From Emiliania huxleyi CCMP1516 (taxonomy: Eukaryota > Haptophyta > Isochrysidales > Noelaerhabdaceae): a stretch of DNA of 64,000 nucleotides. Position numbers and translations under genes: made by a program. Below the pieces are notes generated by a model. The model had not been told where the DNA came from, ran no database searches, and worked only from the letters and a program-made list of their open reading frames with translations. Positions 60,281-64,000 of this stretch are shown piece by piece (position 1 is the stretch's first letter; each line of letters starts with the position of its first letter). Where the stretch lies: the NCBI RefSeq assembly GCF_000372725.1, contig NW_005199770.1:852614-916613 (forward strand), written 5' to 3'.

Positions 60281-62340
60281 CTAAGTATCCGCCTTCAAGA
60301 GTTCTGCCTTTTCCCCACGCAAGATTATGCTTGCGCCGAGGATGCCCACGACGTGCGCCATGGGGGAGGGCGGGGCGTTGGAGATGCGAGGGCACACGCT
60401 GGTGTCCGCGACGCGCAAGCCCTGCAGCCCCATCACGCGCAAGTCCTGGTCGACCACGCGGCCGATGGGCGCGGTGCAAGAATCATGCCAAAATGTGGTC
60501 GCCTTCGCAGCGATGTGCGCTTCATCTGCGGCCGTGCCGGCGGGCTCCAGCTGCGAGAACCGCTTCTGCGGGTCGGAGGCAAGCATATCCCGCACGAGCT
60601 TGATGCCTGCTCACAACCACACGTGTGAAGAGAGGCTGCACAGCTCCGCTCTGACCCCGCACGAGGGCCGATGCCGTAGCTCATCACCGCTGACGCATGC
60701 CCGTCGGCGAGAAAGTTGGGCCGCCACACCACGCGGTGGCCGCCGCTGCCATCGGGCGCTAGAGTGACCGAACCCCGGGACTTGGGGAGCATGGCAGACA
60801 CGTTGAAGGCGACCGCGGTCTGGCCCGGCTCAGGGCAGGTAGTCTCATCTGTGTTGGAGTTGGCCCAGATGACTAGGTCGGCAATCGCGTCGGGCCCCTC
60901 GGCGTCGGCGAGGGGGCTGCGGATCATCGCCCAGATGTTGGGCTGCGTCCTCATGTAGGAGGTGGGTGCGGGCTTGCCCATGGCTGGGAAGGCCTGGAGG
61001 GGTAGTCGCAGGCCGAGTCGGAAGTGGAGGAGAGACCAAAGGCAAGGCGAGGCGAGGCGAGGCGAGGGCAGCGCAGGAGAGGACGGGATTGGGAGGGGAG
61101 CGCTCGCCGGGAACTCGATGGCGCCCTTCGGCCGCACGGACTCGCCATGGAAGGTATGCAGCACGCCGACCTTTGCGCGCGTCTGCAGCTCCTGCCCGAC
61201 GGGTAGGTCCGCCACAAGTGGAATCTCGAGGGCGGCCAGATCGACGGCTGGCCCCACGCCGCTGGCCAGCAGCAGCCCCGCAGTGGCCAGCGCGCCGGCC
61301 GACAGGATGACCTCATCGGCGTCCAGGAGGCACTCCTCGCCGGTCGTGGTGTCGGTGTATGCGACGCCCACGGCACGTCCGCCCTCAAAGCGCACACGCG
61401 TGACCTGGCGCGCGCAAGCGGGGAGAAGGATTATGTTGGCTACCAGTAGGCCGGGGCGGCGACGGTGGGTGGTCTTTCGAGAGCTCCTGCCGCATGGCGT
61501 GGTCCCGCTCCCGTGGCGTGTGGGCGGGCGGGGCGCAGAGCGCACCTTGGCGTGCGTGCGCAGCGTGAAGTTGGGGAGGCCCTTCACCGGATCCACAAAG
61601 ACGCTCCCCGAGCTCATGCGGCGGCCGGCTGCACTGATGGTCCACTCGCTCCATGCCACGGAGCCTCGCTCTCCAGCCTCGCCTAGGTCGCGGGCGCGGT
61701 CGGGCGCAAAGCCGGCGGCCCTGAACCGCTCCATGACCGCGTCGTCGACGCTCGAGTCCATGCCGGCGGTCTTGGCATTGAACAGCTTCCCGTATAGCCC
61801 TCGTGTCGAGTACGCCGCCTCGACCTCCTCAAAGGCCCCGCGCACCGCCGCCTCCTCCCATGCGGGACCCCACTCGGCGTACTGCGACAACGCACCGCGC
61901 ACCCAGAAGCCAAGGTTATGAACCGTGTTCCCTCCAAGCACGTTGGCGTTGTGGTTGTACTCGGAGTGTGGCTCAGGGCCAGGGCCGGCGAAATGGGAGT
62001 GGCCGCCTTCGTTTAGCTGTCTCACTTGTTCGGCCCAGTCCCGCGGCACAGTCCAGGTGGGCTCGCTCCAGACGACACTCTGCACCGCTGCCGGCGCATA
62101 CAGGTTTTGCAGCTTCCAGCTGAACTCCGGGTTGAAGAGGTCCAGCGGCACCCCTGGAGCAGCGTCCCCATGCCAGTCGTCATCAGGGCCGAGCTCCAGA
62201 AGAGTCACCGTGCAGCCTGCGCGAGCGAGCTTGGCGGCGAGCGGCGAGCCCGCGGCGCCAGAGCCGACCACGATGTACCTCTTGCCACCGCCGCTCTTGT
62301 CGTCGTTCACTGCTTGGTGCTTCCCCAGGCAGGCGCCCAT
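60281..62340 (-). CDS. GMC-family FAD oxidoreductase, four exons
   Basis: Exons 62340-61546, 61404-61108, 60993-60669 and 60606-60281 give 1743 nt (580 residues), in frame. FAD motif: RYIVVGSGAAGSPLAAKLAR, then LLELGPDDDW. A GMC signature region is NANVLGGNTVHNLGFWVRG. Later, VILSAGALATAGLLLASGVG is the second GMC signature. The active site lies in exon 4: TTFWHDSCTAPIG holds the catalytic His, and RISNAPPSPMAHVVGILGAS the closing Asn/His region. Family members oxidise alcohols such as choline or fatty alcohols, and some decarboxylate fatty acids. The start MGACLGKH has Gly2 and Cys4, suitable for N-myristoylation and palmitoylation, so membrane attachment is possible. Introns of 141 and 114 nt are stop-free multiples of three. 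The last intron (62 nt) has a GC donor. The substrate is unknown. Confidence 0.9.
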
Positions 62341-63135
62341 GGAAGCTCTCGAAGGAACGCCCGTCGACGACGGCCGGGGGGTGGGGGGGCAATCCCGCCC
62401 GATTTTCTTTATTTCCTCGCACAAGATTCTTTATTTCCCACGACGACGAAAAAAAAACTCCACAAAAAGAAAATCTGGCCCCAAAGAACTGTTGCCAGCC
62501 AGCCCGGCTCGATCCCTGGGACCCTGTCGTGTGGGTGAACGCTGCCCAGTCCCCCTCCGTGTCACGATGCGCTCCCCACTCCCGTTCCCCTGAGAGAGAG
62601 ATTTTAGGAAACCAACAAGAAATCACGACTCTCACAGTGATTTGGGCTCGGCAGCTTGTTAGCCCTCAGCCGAAGCTGGGGCCGGTCCCGTAGCCGAGAG
62701 AGCCCGCGCCGATGAGTTCGACGCGGTGCTTGGAGAGGAGTGCCCGCCACGGCATGCCGGGCGATCGACCGCACCCTCGAGCCGTCACGACCCCGACCGT
62801 CGTCAGCTTCTCTGCGTGAATATGTATGGCTAGCGTGCTTCCACTGCGCGCCCGCGCCTGCGCTCCCCACCCTTTTGCGCAGCAACACCTTAAACTTTTC
62901 AGGCCCTCCAAATTCGGGTCGGAGCGTAGCGGAGTGGGCCCCGAGTTTGAAAAGGGCGACGGACGCTTGCGTCCTAGCCTCCAACAACGCCTCCCCGGCG
63001 CAGAGGGGCCCCCGGAGGGATGCACAACCGCTCCACGCCACGCCGCTTGCGGCGGTCCTCTTCCCAGCTCCGCTGAGGGCCGCCGCGTTATTTTTTTTGG
63101 CAGCCCGGCTCGACGCGCGATCTCTAGCCCCGATC
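62341..63135. repeat. Head-to-head intergenic region with dispersed-repeat copy
   Basis: 62500-62730 is an inverted relative of 43150-43420. It includes the string encoding the LIGAGSLGYGTGPSFG end on the minus strand. The region must hold the promoters of two divergent genes. Confidence 0.75.
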
Positions 63136-63909
63136 ATGGGGCCTCTCCGCCGCGGCCGCTCCGCTGCGCGCCACGCCGCCGACGCCGAGGACCTGCTCTG
63201 CCCGCTCTGCCTCGAACTCCCAGCTTCCGACGTCCACTGCTGCACCAACGGCCACAACTTCTGCGCCGACTGCCTCGGCCAGCACCGCGAGAGTGGCTAC
63301 GCGGGGAGCGCCAAGTGCCCCTCCTGCCGCGTGGCGCTCGGCGACGGCACGCCTCTCCGCAACCGCGACGCGGAGAGGCGCATAGCCCTGCTGCCGGGCG
63401 CATGCGACGGTTGCGGGCTCGGCATGCTGCGCAAGGACCTGGCGGCGCACACGGCGGCGTGCCCTGATGTGCGCGTGGAGTGCCCCTTCCCGGGCTGCAA
63501 GTGGGAGGGCGCGCGGCGCGACCTCGCCGCGCACACCGAGGCGTCGCGCGAGGTGCACCTGTCGATCGCGCTCGGCCAGCAGAAGCGGCTGCTCGCGGCA
63601 GAGCGGATCCTCGCGTCTGTGAGTGTCGATGTGGTGGTGGAGCTGTTCCCGGCGAGCGCCGCGGAGGAGGACTGGCAGGGCTCCGTCCACGGCTGCGCCG
63701 TCCACCGCAAGCACATCGGCTGCTCCCTCATGCAGCCCGTCGTCGCGCAGCCTGGCTTTGCGCGCTTCTGCGCAGAGCACGAGGCGAGCCCGCCCCTGCC
63801 GTTGGCGCCCGGCAGCAGGGCTATGCGCCTCTCCGCGTCGCGGTTGCGGAGAGGCGTGCCGTCGCCGAGCGCCACGCGGCAGGAGGGGCACTTGGCGCTC
63901 CCCGCGTAG
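63136..63909 (+). CDS. RING/TRAF-type zinc-finger protein, 3' end disrupted by inverted duplication
   Basis: The open frame gives 257 residues. A RING finger (CPLCLELP, CCTNGHNFCADC, CPSCRVAL) covers about residues 22-70. TRAF-like zinc segments follow (CDGCGLGML, HTAACPDVRVECPFPGCK, HTEASREVH), then a helical region and a second Cys/His piece (VHGCAVHRKHIGCS). From about residue 222 on the frame reads into the reverse complement of its own RING exon, so the last 35 residues are probably not native. Compare the 1650-2714 gene, with the same domain order plus a coiled coil. Ubiquitin ligase activity is likely for the intact domain. The native 3' end may have been lost in the duplication. Confidence 0.7.
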   Translation: MGPLRRGRSAARHAADAEDLLCPLCLELPASDVHCCTNGHNFCADCLGQHRESGYAGSAKCPSCRVALGDGTPLRNRDAERRIALLPGACDGCGLGMLRKDLAAHTAACPDVRVECPFPGCKWEGARRDLAAHTEASREVHLSIALGQQKRLLAAERILASVSVDVVVELFPASAAEEDWQGSVHGCAVHRKHIGCSLMQPVVAQPGFARFCAEHEASPPLPLAPGSRAMRLSASRLRRGVPSPSATRQEGHLALPA

Positions 63910-64000
63910 CCACTCTCGCGGTGCTGGGCGAGGCAGTCGGCGCAGAAGTTGTGGCCGGTGGTGCAGCAGTGGACGTCGGAAGCTGGGAGTTCGAGGCAGA
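63797..64000 (-). pseudogene. Inverted copy of the RING exon (second gene copy continuing past the window)
   Basis: The reverse complement of this block matches 63208-63409 almost perfectly (one clear difference near 63249, AAC versus ACC). It encodes the same RING Cys/His set on the minus strand and continues beyond 64000. It is either the second half of a tail-to-tail gene pair or a truncated copy. The spacer between arms is about 387 bp. Confidence 0.9.

Overview
The window is GC-rich nuclear DNA from a eukaryote, most likely a secondary-plastid microalga of the haptophyte or pelagophyte kind. The evidence is spliceosomal introns, plastid-type proteins (a trigger factor and signal/transit-peptide leaders), hydroxyproline-rich (SPPPP) linkers, and an algal mix of F-box, RING, HTTM, Rab and LON-domain proteins. 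The exact taxon cannot be fixed from sequence alone. One run of N (23913-24730) marks an assembly gap inside a gene.

Layout, left to right. 0-10 kb: a truncated cobalamin synthase gene (CobS-like), a RING/TRAF ubiquitin ligase, a large protein joining a glycosyltransferase-like region to a sulfotransferase, a membrane-anchored trypsin-like protease and an FAD monooxygenase. 10-15 kb: a small plastid-type membrane protein, an SLC35A-type nucleotide-sugar transporter, then a 654-bp foldback repeat. 15-28 kb: an intronless SHPRH-like SNF2/RING helicase, a 2OG-Fe(II) oxygenase fused to a chromodomain, and a very long RCC1 / proline-rich / transmembrane / ADP-ribosyltransferase protein. 28-40 kb: a TraB-family protein, a zinc-finger protein, an ankyrin-RING protein, a patchwork of inverted repeats, a glycosyltransferase and a Rab5-like GTPase. 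40-54 kb: a plastid trigger factor, a 12-exon LON-domain protein, an HTTM/gamma-carboxylase-like membrane protein, a duplicated-core multipass membrane protein and a Nudix hydrolase. 54-64 kb: a DUF2993 protein, an F-box protein, a ShK plus aldo-keto reductase gene, a GMC oxidoreductase, and a RING/TRAF gene caught in a tail-to-tail inverted duplication.

The genes look like a mixed housekeeping and signalling neighbourhood on both strands, not an operon or a single pathway. Weak themes are ubiquitin and chromatin signalling, and Golgi glycan work (transporter, glycosyltransferase, sulfotransferase).

The most striking signal is in the introns. I reconstructed seven genes exon by exon, each with a total coding length divisible by three. 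Many of their short introns (about 60-80 nt) start with a diverged copy of the first 7-35 nt of the exon that follows, lined up on the splice boundary. Most donors are GC, not GT, and a few look like GA. Introns of at least five genes also carry 10-bp satellite repeats whose transcript-sense strand is always of the type NNNNSCGAGA. This looks like a copy-and-splice mode of intron gain that leaves a footprint strong enough to predict splice sites.
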